DNA of 64,000 nt from Thiobacillus denitrificans (GTDB lineage: Bacteria > Pseudomonadota > Gammaproteobacteria > Burkholderiales > Thiobacillaceae), in NCBI GenBank assembly GCA_002343685.1, contig DDRS01000017.1, positions 1 through 64,000 of the forward strand, written 5' to 3'. Below are positions 39,174 through 46,228 of the stretch, piece by piece. Position 1 is the stretch's first letter. Every line of letters begins with the position of its first letter. The notes below the pieces were generated by a model that saw only the letters and a program-made list of their open reading frames with translations, was not told the DNA's origin and did no database searches. A program made the position numbers and the translations under genes.

Positions 39174-39644
39174 ATGAATATCTTCCTAACAATAATCTCC
39201 GGCGTCGCTGTTTTTGTACTAGGCCAGATTTTCTTGAAGCTAGTAATCGATCCGATTCAAGAGGCGAAAAAAACAATCGCGAGAATTCGTATTGAACTCA
39301 TACGAAATGGTCACGTACTACATAACGCCAATGCAGTAGATAAAGAACTGAAAGACAAGTTATTCGAAAGCTTTAGATCATTAGCCGCAGAGCTAATAGC
39401 CGCTACGGAAATAATTCCTTTTTACAAAGCCACTTCAAAAGTGGCAGGGCTTCCGTCAAACAAAAAGATGAGGGACGCGTCGAGGAACCTCATTGCTCTA
39501 TCGAACTGGATGTTTGTTAATCACGATAAGCAAATAGGGCACATCTTAAAAAACAATGATGAATTGGCTGACAATTTAGGGTTCAAAATTGACCCTGGCG
39601 ACCGTGTAAGTAAGGAAGCCATAGCGGAGCTCATTAAATATTGA
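39174..39644 (+). CDS. AT-rich membrane-anchored hypothetical protein
   Basis: A 156-residue protein starting with a membrane helix (IFLTIISGVAVFVLGQIFLKLVI) followed by DPIQEAKKTIARIRIELI and a helical cytosolic part (SFRSLAAELIAATEIIPFYK, ASRNLIALSNWMF). It resembles, from memory, uncharacterised membrane-anchored proteins scattered in many bacteria. Base composition is clearly more AT-rich than all neighbours, with ATA and TTA codons rare elsewhere in the window, so recent horizontal acquisition is likely. No mobile-element gene is seen next to it. Confidence 0.75.
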   Translation: MNIFLTIISGVAVFVLGQIFLKLVIDPIQEAKKTIARIRIELIRNGHVLHNANAVDKELKDKLFESFRSLAAELIAATEIIPFYKATSKVAGLPSNKKMRDASRNLIALSNWMFVNHDKQIGHILKNNDELADNLGFKIDPGDRVSKEAIAELIKY

Positions 39645-39684
39645 TGCAAAGGCACTCTGCTGCTGGCCACCATTCGCACCCCCG

Positions 39685-40308
39685 CTAAACCCTACTAGCC
39701 GTCTGCCGCATCACATTGGCGGCGAAGCGCATCGCCTGCCTGACCGGCAGCGGCAAGGGCGCGCCGCCATGGTCGACCGCGGTCTGCGCATGCTGCGCTT
39801 CGTCGACCTTCATCTGCTCGACCACGGCGCGGCTCTTCGCGTCGGCTTCCGGCAGTTTCTGCAAATGGCCGTCGAGATGCGCCTCGACCTGGCGTTCGGT
39901 TTCGGCGAGGAAGCCGAGGTTCCATTTGTCGCCCAGCAGTCCGGCGACGACGCCCATGCCGAACGCGCCGCCGAACCACAGCGGATTCAGCAGACTCTTG
40001 CGGCCGCCGAGTTCGTTGATGCGCGTCTCGCACCAGGCGAGGTGGTCGGTCTCCTCGCGCGCGGCCTGTTCGAGTTCGGCGCGTACTTTTTCATTCCTGG
40101 CGGTGAGTGCCTGGCCGGCATACAGCGCCTGGGCGCAGACTTCGCCAACGTGGTTGACGCGCATGAGCGCGGCGGCCTGGGCTTTTTCCGCTTCGCTCAG
40201 ATCGGCTTCCGGCCCGGCGCCGGGATAGGGGCGGCCGGCATGAGGGCTGGCGAAGACGGTACGCAGGCCGAGGTCGAAGGTGGTGATGAGCTGGTCGAGT
40301 TTGTTCAT
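39685..40308 (-). CDS. coq7: Demethoxyubiquinone hydroxylase Coq7
   Basis: A 207-residue ferritin-like di-iron monooxygenase that performs the O2-dependent C6 hydroxylation of demethoxyubiquinone. Iron ligands are visible in MRVNHVGEVCAQALYAGQ, AAREETDHLAWCETRINELGG and VVEQMKVDEAQHAQTAVDHG. The C-terminal RQAMRFAANVMR is typical. Its presence together with ubiTUV shows that both aerobic and anaerobic hydroxylation routes exist. Confidence 0.96.
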   Translation of the reverse strand: MNKLDQLITTFDLGLRTVFASPHAGRPYPGAGPEADLSEAEKAQAAALMRVNHVGEVCAQALYAGQALTARNEKVRAELEQAAREETDHLAWCETRINELGGRKSLLNPLWFGGAFGMGVVAGLLGDKWNLGFLAETERQVEAHLDGHLQKLPEADAKSRAVVEQMKVDEAQHAQTAVDHGGAPLPLPVRQAMRFAANVMRQTASRV

Positions 40309-40338
40309 GGTGCCTCGGTTTTCTCTCTGGCGAGCATG

Positions 40339-40382
40339 CCCTTCGATCGTTCGACAAGGCCCTCCTGAGCAAAGTCGAAGGG
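40339..40382. repeat. REP-like inverted repeat fragment
   Basis: CCCTTCGA at 40339-40346 and TCGAAGGG at 40375-40382 flank a sequence with GTTCGACAAGG, resembling the dispersed intergenic REP-like element common in GC-rich Proteobacteria. A second hairpin, CGGTGCTC and GAGCACCG (40400-40420), follows. Copy number in the genome cannot be judged here. Confidence 0.45.
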
Positions 40383-40423
40383 TTCACGATCAGGGCGAAC
40401 GGTGCTCGGGGTGAGCACCGGCG

Positions 40424-41512
40424 TCATTTTACAAAGTAATTGAAGTTGGCGTACGCCGCTTCCGCAACCTTGAACCACTGGAACTCGGTGTCGCGGAACT
40501 GCTTCCATGCGCGGTAGATCGCGGCGAAGTCAGGGTTGGTCCGGGCCTCTTCTTCATACATCTGGAAGCTGGCACGGCGGGCAGCGAGCATCACATCCTT
40601 GGGATAGGCATGCAGCTGGACGCCCTGCCCCACCAGGCGCAGCAGCGCGGGCGGGTTCTGGGTATCGTATCGCGCGAGCATCAGCTGGTTGGCCTCGGCG
40701 GCGGCCACTTCGAAGGCCTGGCGGTACGACTCGGGCAAGGCATGCCACGCAGCCTGATTGACGTAGAAGGAGAGCTGCGCTTCACCCTCCCACCAGCCGG
40801 GGTAGTAATAATGCTTGGCGATCCGGTGGAAGCCGAGCTTTTCGTCGTCGTAGGGGCCCACCCATTCGGCGGCGTCGATCGCGCCGCGTTCGAGCGCGGG
40901 ATAGATGTCGCTGCCGGGCAGGGTTTGCGGGACCACGCCGAGCCGCGCCATGATCTGGCCGCCGATGCCGGGGATGCGCATTTTCAGGCCCTTGAGATCG
41001 GCCAGCGACTTGATCTCTTTGCGGAACCAGCCGCCCATCTGGGTGCCGGTGTTGCCGCCGGGGAACTGCACCACGTTGTATTTGGCGTAAAGCGCGCGCA
41101 TCGCCGAGAGGCCGCCGCCGGCGTACATCCAGGCATTCTGCTGGCGCGCGGTGAGGCCGAACGGCACCGCGCAGTCGAAGGCCAGCGCCATGTTCTTGCC
41201 GACGTAGTAATAGCCCGCCGAGTGTCCGCACTCGACCGTGCCATTGCCGACCGCGTCGAGTACCTGCAGGCCGGGCACCAGTTCGCCGCCGGCGAAGGCA
41301 CGGATCTGGAATTTGCCGCCGGTGAGCGCGGCCACGCGTTTGCTCAGGGTTTCCGCCGTGTCATACAGGATGTTCAGGCTCTTGGGAAAGCTCGACGCCA
41401 GCCGCCAGCGAATCGAAGGCAGCTGCGTCCCTTCGGCAGGCGCAGCCTGTGCGGCGGACAGCGGCAGCACGGCGGCCACGCCGGCGCCCGCCAGAAAGTC
41501 TCGTCTTTGCAT
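40424..41512 (-). CDS. dctP: TRAP transporter substrate-binding protein (DctP/TakP-like)
   Basis: A 362-residue periplasmic protein with a Tat-like signal (QRRDFLAGAGVAAVLPLSAAQA). It belongs to the TakP/mannitol-type DctP group: IRWRLASSFPKSLNILYDTAETLSKRV, FAGGELVPGLQVLDAVGNGTVECGH, LKGLKMRIPGIGGQIMARLG and GAIDAAEWVGPYDD (the conserved acid-binding Arg is in KMRIPG). TakP binds 2-keto acids as dimers. It has no adjacent permease; the dctQM genes at 24-26 kb are candidates. Confidence 0.93.
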   Translation of the reverse strand: MQRRDFLAGAGVAAVLPLSAAQAAPAEGTQLPSIRWRLASSFPKSLNILYDTAETLSKRVAALTGGKFQIRAFAGGELVPGLQVLDAVGNGTVECGHSAGYYYVGKNMALAFDCAVPFGLTARQQNAWMYAGGGLSAMRALYAKYNVVQFPGGNTGTQMGGWFRKEIKSLADLKGLKMRIPGIGGQIMARLGVVPQTLPGSDIYPALERGAIDAAEWVGPYDDEKLGFHRIAKHYYYPGWWEGEAQLSFYVNQAAWHALPESYRQAFEVAAAEANQLMLARYDTQNPPALLRLVGQGVQLHAYPKDVMLAARRASFQMYEEEARTNPDFAAIYRAWKQFRDTEFQWFKVAEAAYANFNYFVK

Positions 41513-41605
41513 GAATCCACTCCGGTTTTGGCCGATTATACGAGCCGCCGCGAAACCGCTGCGTGTTAAAATCGCGGTCTTTCAAGCCCTGCCCGACTGC
41601 CATCC

Positions 41606-42850
41606 ATGTTCAACCGCCAAGACACCCTCGCCAAGACCGATCCCGACCTGTGGACCGCGATTCAGAAAGAAGACCAGCGCCAGCAGGACCATATCGAGCT
41701 GATCGCGTCGGAAAACTACACCAGCCCGGCGGTGATGGAAGCGCAGGGCTCGCAGCTCACCAACAAGTACGCCGAGGGCTACCCCGGCAAGCGCTACTAC
41801 GGCGGTTGCGAATACGTCGACGTCGTCGAGCAGCTGGCGATCGACCGCGTCAAGGCGCTGTTCGGCGCCGAGGCGGCCAACGTGCAACCCAACTCCGGCT
41901 CGCAGGCCAACCAGGCTGTGTTCATGGCCTTCCTCAAGCCCGGCGACACCATCATGGGCATGAGCCTGGCCGAAGGCGGCCACCTCACCCACGGCATGGC
42001 GCTCAATATGAGCGGCAAGTGGTTCAACGTCGTCGCCTACGGCCTCAACGAGAAGGAAGAGATCGACTACCCGAAAATGGAAGCGCTGGCGCGCGAACAC
42101 AAGCCGAAACTGATCATCGCCGGCGCCTCGGCCTACGCGCTGCGCATCGACTTCGAGCGCTTCGCCCGGATCGCCAAGGAGATCGGCGCCATCTTCATGG
42201 TCGACATGGCGCACTACGCGGGCCTGATCGCCGCGGGCGTCTACCCCAGCCCGGTGCCGCACGCCGATGTCGTCACCTCGACCACCCACAAGACCCTGCG
42301 CGGCCCGCGCGGCGGCATCATCCTGATGAAGGCCGAGCACGAGAAGGCGATCAACAGCGCCATCTTCCCCGGCCTGCAGGGCGGCCCGCTGATGCACGTC
42401 ATCGCCGGCAAGGCCGTGGCGTTCAAGGAAGCCGCCAGCAAGGAATTCAAGCACTACCAGGAGCAGGTCATCGACAACGCACTGGTGATGTGCAAGGTAC
42501 TGGTCGAGCGCGGGCTGCGCATCATCTCCGGCCGCACCGAGAGCCATGTGTTCCTGGTCGACCTGCAACCCAAGAACCTCACCGGCAAGGAAGCCGAAGC
42601 GCTGCTCGGCCGCGCCCACATCACGGTCAACAAGAACTCCATTCCCAACGACCCGCAGAAGCCATTCGTCACCAGCGGCATCCGCATCGGCACCCCGGCG
42701 ATGACGACACGCGGCTTCAAGGAACTCGAAGCCGAGCAACTGGCGAACCTGATCGCCGACGTTCTGGAGGCGCCGAATGACGAAGCGGTGATCGAGCGGG
42801 TAAAGGGCGAAGTGGCGAAGCTGACTGCCAAATTCCCGGTTTACGGTTGA
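41606..42850 (+). CDS. glyA: Serine hydroxymethyltransferase
   Basis: A 414-residue PLP enzyme converting serine and tetrahydrofolate to glycine and 5,10-methylene-tetrahydrofolate. Motifs: IELIASENYTSPAVMEAQGS, NKYAEGYPGKRYYGGCEYVD, VVTSTTHKTLRGPRGGIIL with the PLP lysine, and FVTSGIRIGTPAMTTRGFKE. Length matches family. A -10-like TTAAAAT lies 45 bases upstream. It is followed by a 147-base palindrome and nrdR, as is usual for glyA-nrdR in Betaproteobacteria. Confidence 0.98.
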   Translation: MFNRQDTLAKTDPDLWTAIQKEDQRQQDHIELIASENYTSPAVMEAQGSQLTNKYAEGYPGKRYYGGCEYVDVVEQLAIDRVKALFGAEAANVQPNSGSQANQAVFMAFLKPGDTIMGMSLAEGGHLTHGMALNMSGKWFNVVAYGLNEKEEIDYPKMEALAREHKPKLIIAGASAYALRIDFERFARIAKEIGAIFMVDMAHYAGLIAAGVYPSPVPHADVVTSTTHKTLRGPRGGIILMKAEHEKAINSAIFPGLQGGPLMHVIAGKAVAFKEAASKEFKHYQEQVIDNALVMCKVLVERGLRIISGRTESHVFLVDLQPKNLTGKEAEALLGRAHITVNKNSIPNDPQKPFVTSGIRIGTPAMTTRGFKELEAEQLANLIADVLEAPNDEAVIERVKGEVAKLTAKFPVYG

Positions 42851-42864
42851 GCTGGCGGGGCCGG

Positions 42865-43011
42865 ATGAAATCCCCTGGAAATCGTAGCGAGCGCAGCCAG
42901 GTTGGACGCGGCCAGCGCGCAGGAACCGGAATGTACATAGAAGTACATGAGGATTCCGAGCACTGCCCGCGTTCAAGCTGGCAAGTGCAGTAGATTTACA
43001 GGGGGTTTCAT
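42865..43011 (+). repeat. Long imperfect palindrome between glyA and nrdR
   Basis: Three nested sets of inverted arms share nearly one centre (about 42939). The outer pair is ATGAAATCCCCTGGAAATC at 42865-42883 with 42993-43011 (17 of 19 pair). The middle pair is 42896-42912 with 42966-42982 (14 of 17). The apex is ATGTAC at 42931-42936 with GTACAT at 42943-42948. The outer right arm contains the GGGGG ribosome-binding site and ATG of nrdR. It may be a dispersed repeat or an RNA structure that limits nrdR translation. Confidence 0.75.
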
Positions 43012-43492
43012 GAAGTGTCCCTTCTGCGGTTCTCTTGATACCCAGGTCATCGACTCCCGCGTCAATGAGGCGGGGGATGCGATTCGCCGCCGCCGTCGTT
43101 GCGCCGCGTGCGACAAGCGCTTCACCACCTGGGAGACCGCCGAGCTGCGGCCGCCGCAGATCGTCAAGTCCAACGGCACGCGCGAGGACTTTTCCGAGAC
43201 CAAGCTGCGCGAAGGTTTCCGCCGCGCGCTACACAAGCGCCCGGTGTCCACCGAACTGGCCGACGCCGCGGTCGACCGCATTCGCCAGCGCCTGCTGACG
43301 CTGGGCGAGCGCGAAGTTCCCGCGCGCGAAGTCGGCGAACTGGTGATGAGCGAACTGAAGAAGCTCGACAAGATCGCCTACATCCGCTTCGCCTCGGTGT
43401 ACAAAAGTTTCCAGGACCCGGACGATTTCCGCGAGATGCTGCAGGACCTGGAACGCACGCCGCCCCAGGGCGTGGACGACCTCTTCGAATAG
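43010..43492 (+). CDS. nrdR: Transcriptional repressor NrdR
   Basis: A 160-residue nucleotide-sensing repressor of ribonucleotide reductase genes. The N-terminal zinc ribbon is MKCPFCGSLDTQVIDSR with RRRRRCAACDKRFTTWE (Cys3, 6, 31, 34), followed by an ATP cone (KSNGTREDFSETKLREGFRRALHKRPV). The ATG at 43010 is at the family start. It lies six bases before ribD. Possible targets include the nrdD gene 5 kb downstream, but I see no clear NrdR box there. Confidence 0.97.
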   Translation: MKCPFCGSLDTQVIDSRVNEAGDAIRRRRRCAACDKRFTTWETAELRPPQIVKSNGTREDFSETKLREGFRRALHKRPVSTELADAAVDRIRQRLLTLGEREVPAREVGELVMSELKKLDKIAYIRFASVYKSFQDPDDFREMLQDLERTPPQGVDDLFE

Positions 43493-43498
43493 TCTGCC

Positions 43499-44587
43499 GT
43501 GCGTGCCGACCGCCACTCCGCCGCCGATCATTTGCACATGGCCCGCGCGCTGCAACTTGCCGCGCACGGGCTTTACACCACCAATCCCAACCCACGTGTC
43601 GGCTGCGTCATCGTCAAGGACAGGCGCGTCGTCGGCGAAGGCTGGCATGAACGTGCCGGCACCCCGCACGCCGAAATCCACGCGTTGAACGCTGCGGGCG
43701 AAGCGGCGCGCGGCGCGACGGTGTACGTCACGCTGGAACCCTGCTCGCACCACGGCCGCACGCCGCCCTGCGCCGAGGCGCTGATCAACGCGGGCGTGGC
43801 GCGCGTGGTGGCGGCGATGAGCGACCCCAATCCGCTGGTCGCGGGCGGCGGCATATCGATGCTGACACTGGCCGGGATCCAGGCCGAGGTCGGACTGATG
43901 GAGGCCGAGGCGCGCGCACTCAACCCTGGTTTTGTTTCCCGCATGACGCGTCAGCGTCCGTGGGTGCGCCTCAAGACCGCCTCCACGCTGGACGGCAAGA
44001 CCGCGCTCGCCAACGGCATGTCGCAGTGGATCACCGGCGAAGCCGCGCGCGCCGACGTGCAACGCCTGCGCGCACGCGCCTGCGCCATCCTCACCGGCAG
44101 CGGCACCGTACTGGCCGACAACCCGCGCATGAACGTGCGCGACATCGACATCGGCCGCCAGCCGCTACGTGTCATTGTCGACTCGGCCCTGCGCACGCCA
44201 CCCGATGCGGCAATCCTGCCCGCACTGGTCGCCTGCCACCATGCCGAGCCCAGCCTTCGTACTGCGCTCGAACAGGCGGGCGCCGAAGCCGTCGAACTGC
44301 CCGGAACAGCCGGCCGTGTCGATCTAGCCGCGCTGCTCACGCTGCTGGCGCAGCGCGGCGTCAACGAACTGCACGTCGAGGCGGGTGCCGCGCTCAATGG
44401 CGCACTGCTTGCCGCCGGGCTGGTCGACGAATGGGTCGCCTATATGGCGCCGATGGCGGCGGGCGACATCGCACGTGGACTGTTCGCGATGCCTCCGCTG
44501 GCGACGCTGGCCGACGCCGCCCGCTTCAAACTGGGTGACGTGCGGCAGGTCGGCGGCGACCTGCGCCTGACATTGCTGCCTGCATGA
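43499..44587 (+). CDS. ribD: Bifunctional riboflavin deaminase/reductase RibD
   Basis: A 362-residue enzyme catalysing the second and third steps of riboflavin synthesis. The N-terminal deaminase has NPRVGCVIVKD, HAEIHAL and the zinc motif TLEPCSHHGRTPPCAEALI. The C-terminal reductase has VRLKTASTLDGKTAL, GSGTVLADNPRMNVRD and ELHVEAGAALNGALL. GTG at 43499 is the likely start. Unlike the usual arrangement, ribE is not next but about 15.7 kb downstream. Confidence 0.97.
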   Translation: MRADRHSAADHLHMARALQLAAHGLYTTNPNPRVGCVIVKDRRVVGEGWHERAGTPHAEIHALNAAGEAARGATVYVTLEPCSHHGRTPPCAEALINAGVARVVAAMSDPNPLVAGGGISMLTLAGIQAEVGLMEAEARALNPGFVSRMTRQRPWVRLKTASTLDGKTALANGMSQWITGEAARADVQRLRARACAILTGSGTVLADNPRMNVRDIDIGRQPLRVIVDSALRTPPDAAILPALVACHHAEPSLRTALEQAGAEAVELPGTAGRVDLAALLTLLAQRGVNELHVEAGAALNGALLAAGLVDEWVAYMAPMAAGDIARGLFAMPPLATLADAARFKLGDVRQVGGDLRLTLLPA

Positions 44588-45336
44588 GCGGGTTCAAGGA
44601 TCACTTCTCGTCGGCGTCCGACCGTTACGCCGCCTATCGCCCCGCCTATCCTCCCGCTCTGTTCGCCTGGCTTTCGGGGCTCTGCACCGAGCGCAACACC
44701 GCCTGGGACTGCGCCAGCGGCAGCGGCCAGGCCGCGCGGGGCCTTGCACCGCACTTCCGGCGGGTCGTCGCCACCGACGCCTCCGCCGAACAGATCCAGC
44801 ACGCCCAGCCCCATCCAGTGATCGACTACCGGGTGGCGCCCGCCGAAGCCAGCGGCCTGGCAGACCGCAGCATCGACCTCGTCACCGTCGCACAAGCGGC
44901 CCACTGGTTCGACCTGCCGCGCTTCTACGCGGAAGCGGCACGCGTATTGAAACCCGGCGGCGTGCTCGCCCTGTGGGGTTATGGCCGCATGGTGCTACCG
45001 GGGAAAATGGACACGCCGTTCCGGCATTTCTATGCCGAAACGGTCGGCCCCTACTGGCCGCCCGAGCGCGCACTGGTCGACGACGGCTACCGCAGCCTGG
45101 ATTTTCCGTTCACGGAAATCGAGGCGCCCGGTTTTCTTATCGAGGTGGAGTGGAATCTGCCACGGCTGGCCGCCTATCTTTCCACCTGGTCGGCGGTGAA
45201 ACGGTTTCAGGATGCGCGGGGATACGACCCGTTGCCGACGCTGATGGCCGAACTCACGCCGCTCTGGGGCGATGTGAACACGGCGAAGACATTGCAATGG
45301 CCGCTTTTCCTGCGCGTCGGCCGGCACCTGGCCTAG
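44584..45336 (+). CDS. Class I SAM-dependent methyltransferase
   Basis: A 250-residue methyltransferase of the UbiE/trans-aconitate-like group. DHFSSASDRYAAYRPAYP is a typical N-terminal signature; the SAM-binding loop is WDCASGSGQAARGL, followed by VVATDASAEQI, and the post-motif is VTVAQAAHWFDLPRFYAEAARVLKPGG. Substrate is unknown. It overlaps the ribD stop by 4 bases and converges on nrdG with a 4-base overlap. Confidence 0.9.
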   Translation: MSGFKDHFSSASDRYAAYRPAYPPALFAWLSGLCTERNTAWDCASGSGQAARGLAPHFRRVVATDASAEQIQHAQPHPVIDYRVAPAEASGLADRSIDLVTVAQAAHWFDLPRFYAEAARVLKPGGVLALWGYGRMVLPGKMDTPFRHFYAETVGPYWPPERALVDDGYRSLDFPFTEIEAPGFLIEVEWNLPRLAAYLSTWSAVKRFQDARGYDPLPTLMAELTPLWGDVNTAKTLQWPLFLRVGRHLA

Positions 45337-46028
45337 ACACGTACTGAAAAATCCTCGAACCACCCGGCCAGATCTTCACCCACTGCCTGCAAGGGCTGGT
45401 CGCGTTCCGTGGTCCAGCACAAACCTTTATCCTGGCACCCCTGGCTACGGAAAGCCTGGATGACGTAATGCTTCACGCCGCGCGCAGCAAGGTCGCGCGC
45501 CATGTCGACCAGGTCTGCATTGCTCAGCAGGACCGGATGTACGGTGGTGCGGATTTCATGGTCGACCCCTGACGCCAGCACCTGCTGCAACCCAGCTTGT
45601 GCCCGCCCGCCGCTGCCGGTCGCGCCGGTGATGCGCGGATAGGCTGCAAACGGTGCCTTCACGTCCATCCCCACCCAGTCGACCAGCGGCAGCACGGCCT
45701 CCAGTTTTTCTGGATACATGCCGCCGGTGTGCAGACCGATCCTGAACCCGAGCGCGCGCACTTCGCGCATCGCATCTGCCAGGCTCGTCTGCAGCGTCGG
45801 CTCGCCGCCGGAAAAGACCACGCCATCGAGCAGTCCCTGACGGCGATGCAGGAAGGCCAGAACCGTCTCCCAGGGGATTTCGTGTTCGCCGCGCGCAGGA
45901 ATCAGGTCGGGATTGTGGCAATAGCGGCAACGCCATGGGCAGCCCTGGCAAAACACCACTGCTGCCAACATGCCGGGCCAGTCGGTCGTGGACAGCGGCG
46001 TGAAGCCGCCGACACGAAGCACGGTCAC
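45333..46028 (-). CDS. nrdG: Anaerobic ribonucleotide reductase activating protein
   Basis: A 231-residue radical SAM activase that generates the glycyl radical on class III ribonucleotide reductase. It starts VTVLRVGGFTPLSTTDWPG and has the 4Fe-4S motif CQGCPWRCRYCHN, with GGEPTLQTS and a GMDVKAPF segment. It belongs to the longer NrdG variety typical of Pseudomonas-like systems. GTG at 46028 overlaps the stop of the small glycyl-radical-domain gene as GTGA, showing translational coupling. The longer upstream frame is spurious. Confidence 0.94.
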   Translation of the reverse strand: MTVLRVGGFTPLSTTDWPGMLAAVVFCQGCPWRCRYCHNPDLIPARGEHEIPWETVLAFLHRRQGLLDGVVFSGGEPTLQTSLADAMREVRALGFRIGLHTGGMYPEKLEAVLPLVDWVGMDVKAPFAAYPRITGATGSGGRAQAGLQQVLASGVDHEIRTTVHPVLLSNADLVDMARDLAARGVKHYVIQAFRSQGCQDKGLCWTTERDQPLQAVGEDLAGWFEDFSVRV

Positions 46029-46213
46029 CCCATCCTGCAACGGCTCTCGACGAAGAAGCGCCGCTCGCGGTGCTCGCTCTTCTTGCCCGTATTGAAGCTC
46101 GTCACCGGACGGTGATAGCCCATCACGCGAGTCCACACTTCGCAGCGGGTGCGTTCCTCGTCCGTCAGGGCGGCTGGGTTCAAGACTTGGGGCGATACAG
46201 TCATGTCGTTCAT
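46025..46213 (-). CDS. nrdD2: Stand-alone glycyl-radical C-terminal domain of NrdD
   Basis: A 62-residue protein that corresponds to the final glycyl-radical loop of class III ribonucleotide reductase. RCEVWTRVMGYHRPVTSFN and GKKSEHRERRFF match the canonical EVYSRVVGYxRPV...NxGKxxE end of NrdD; Gly32 in RVMGY is the predicted radical site. It has its own AAGGAGACC ribosome-binding site after the nrdD stop (15-base gap) and overlaps nrdG by 4 bases, so it is not a simple frameshift. It would have to insert into the barrel of the main subunit, as GrcA does with pyruvate formate-lyase. The symbol is provisional. Confidence 0.85.
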   Translation of the reverse strand: MNDMTVSPQVLNPAALTDEERTRCEVWTRVMGYHRPVTSFNTGKKSEHRERRFFVESRCRMG

Positions 46214-46228
46214 CTCGGTCTCCTTGGA

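Noticed and set aside
46214..46228. Frameshift or sequencing error splitting nrdD
   Set aside because: The gap holds a stop followed by a good ribosome-binding site and ATG, and the downstream gene is coupled to nrdG, which supports a true separate gene.
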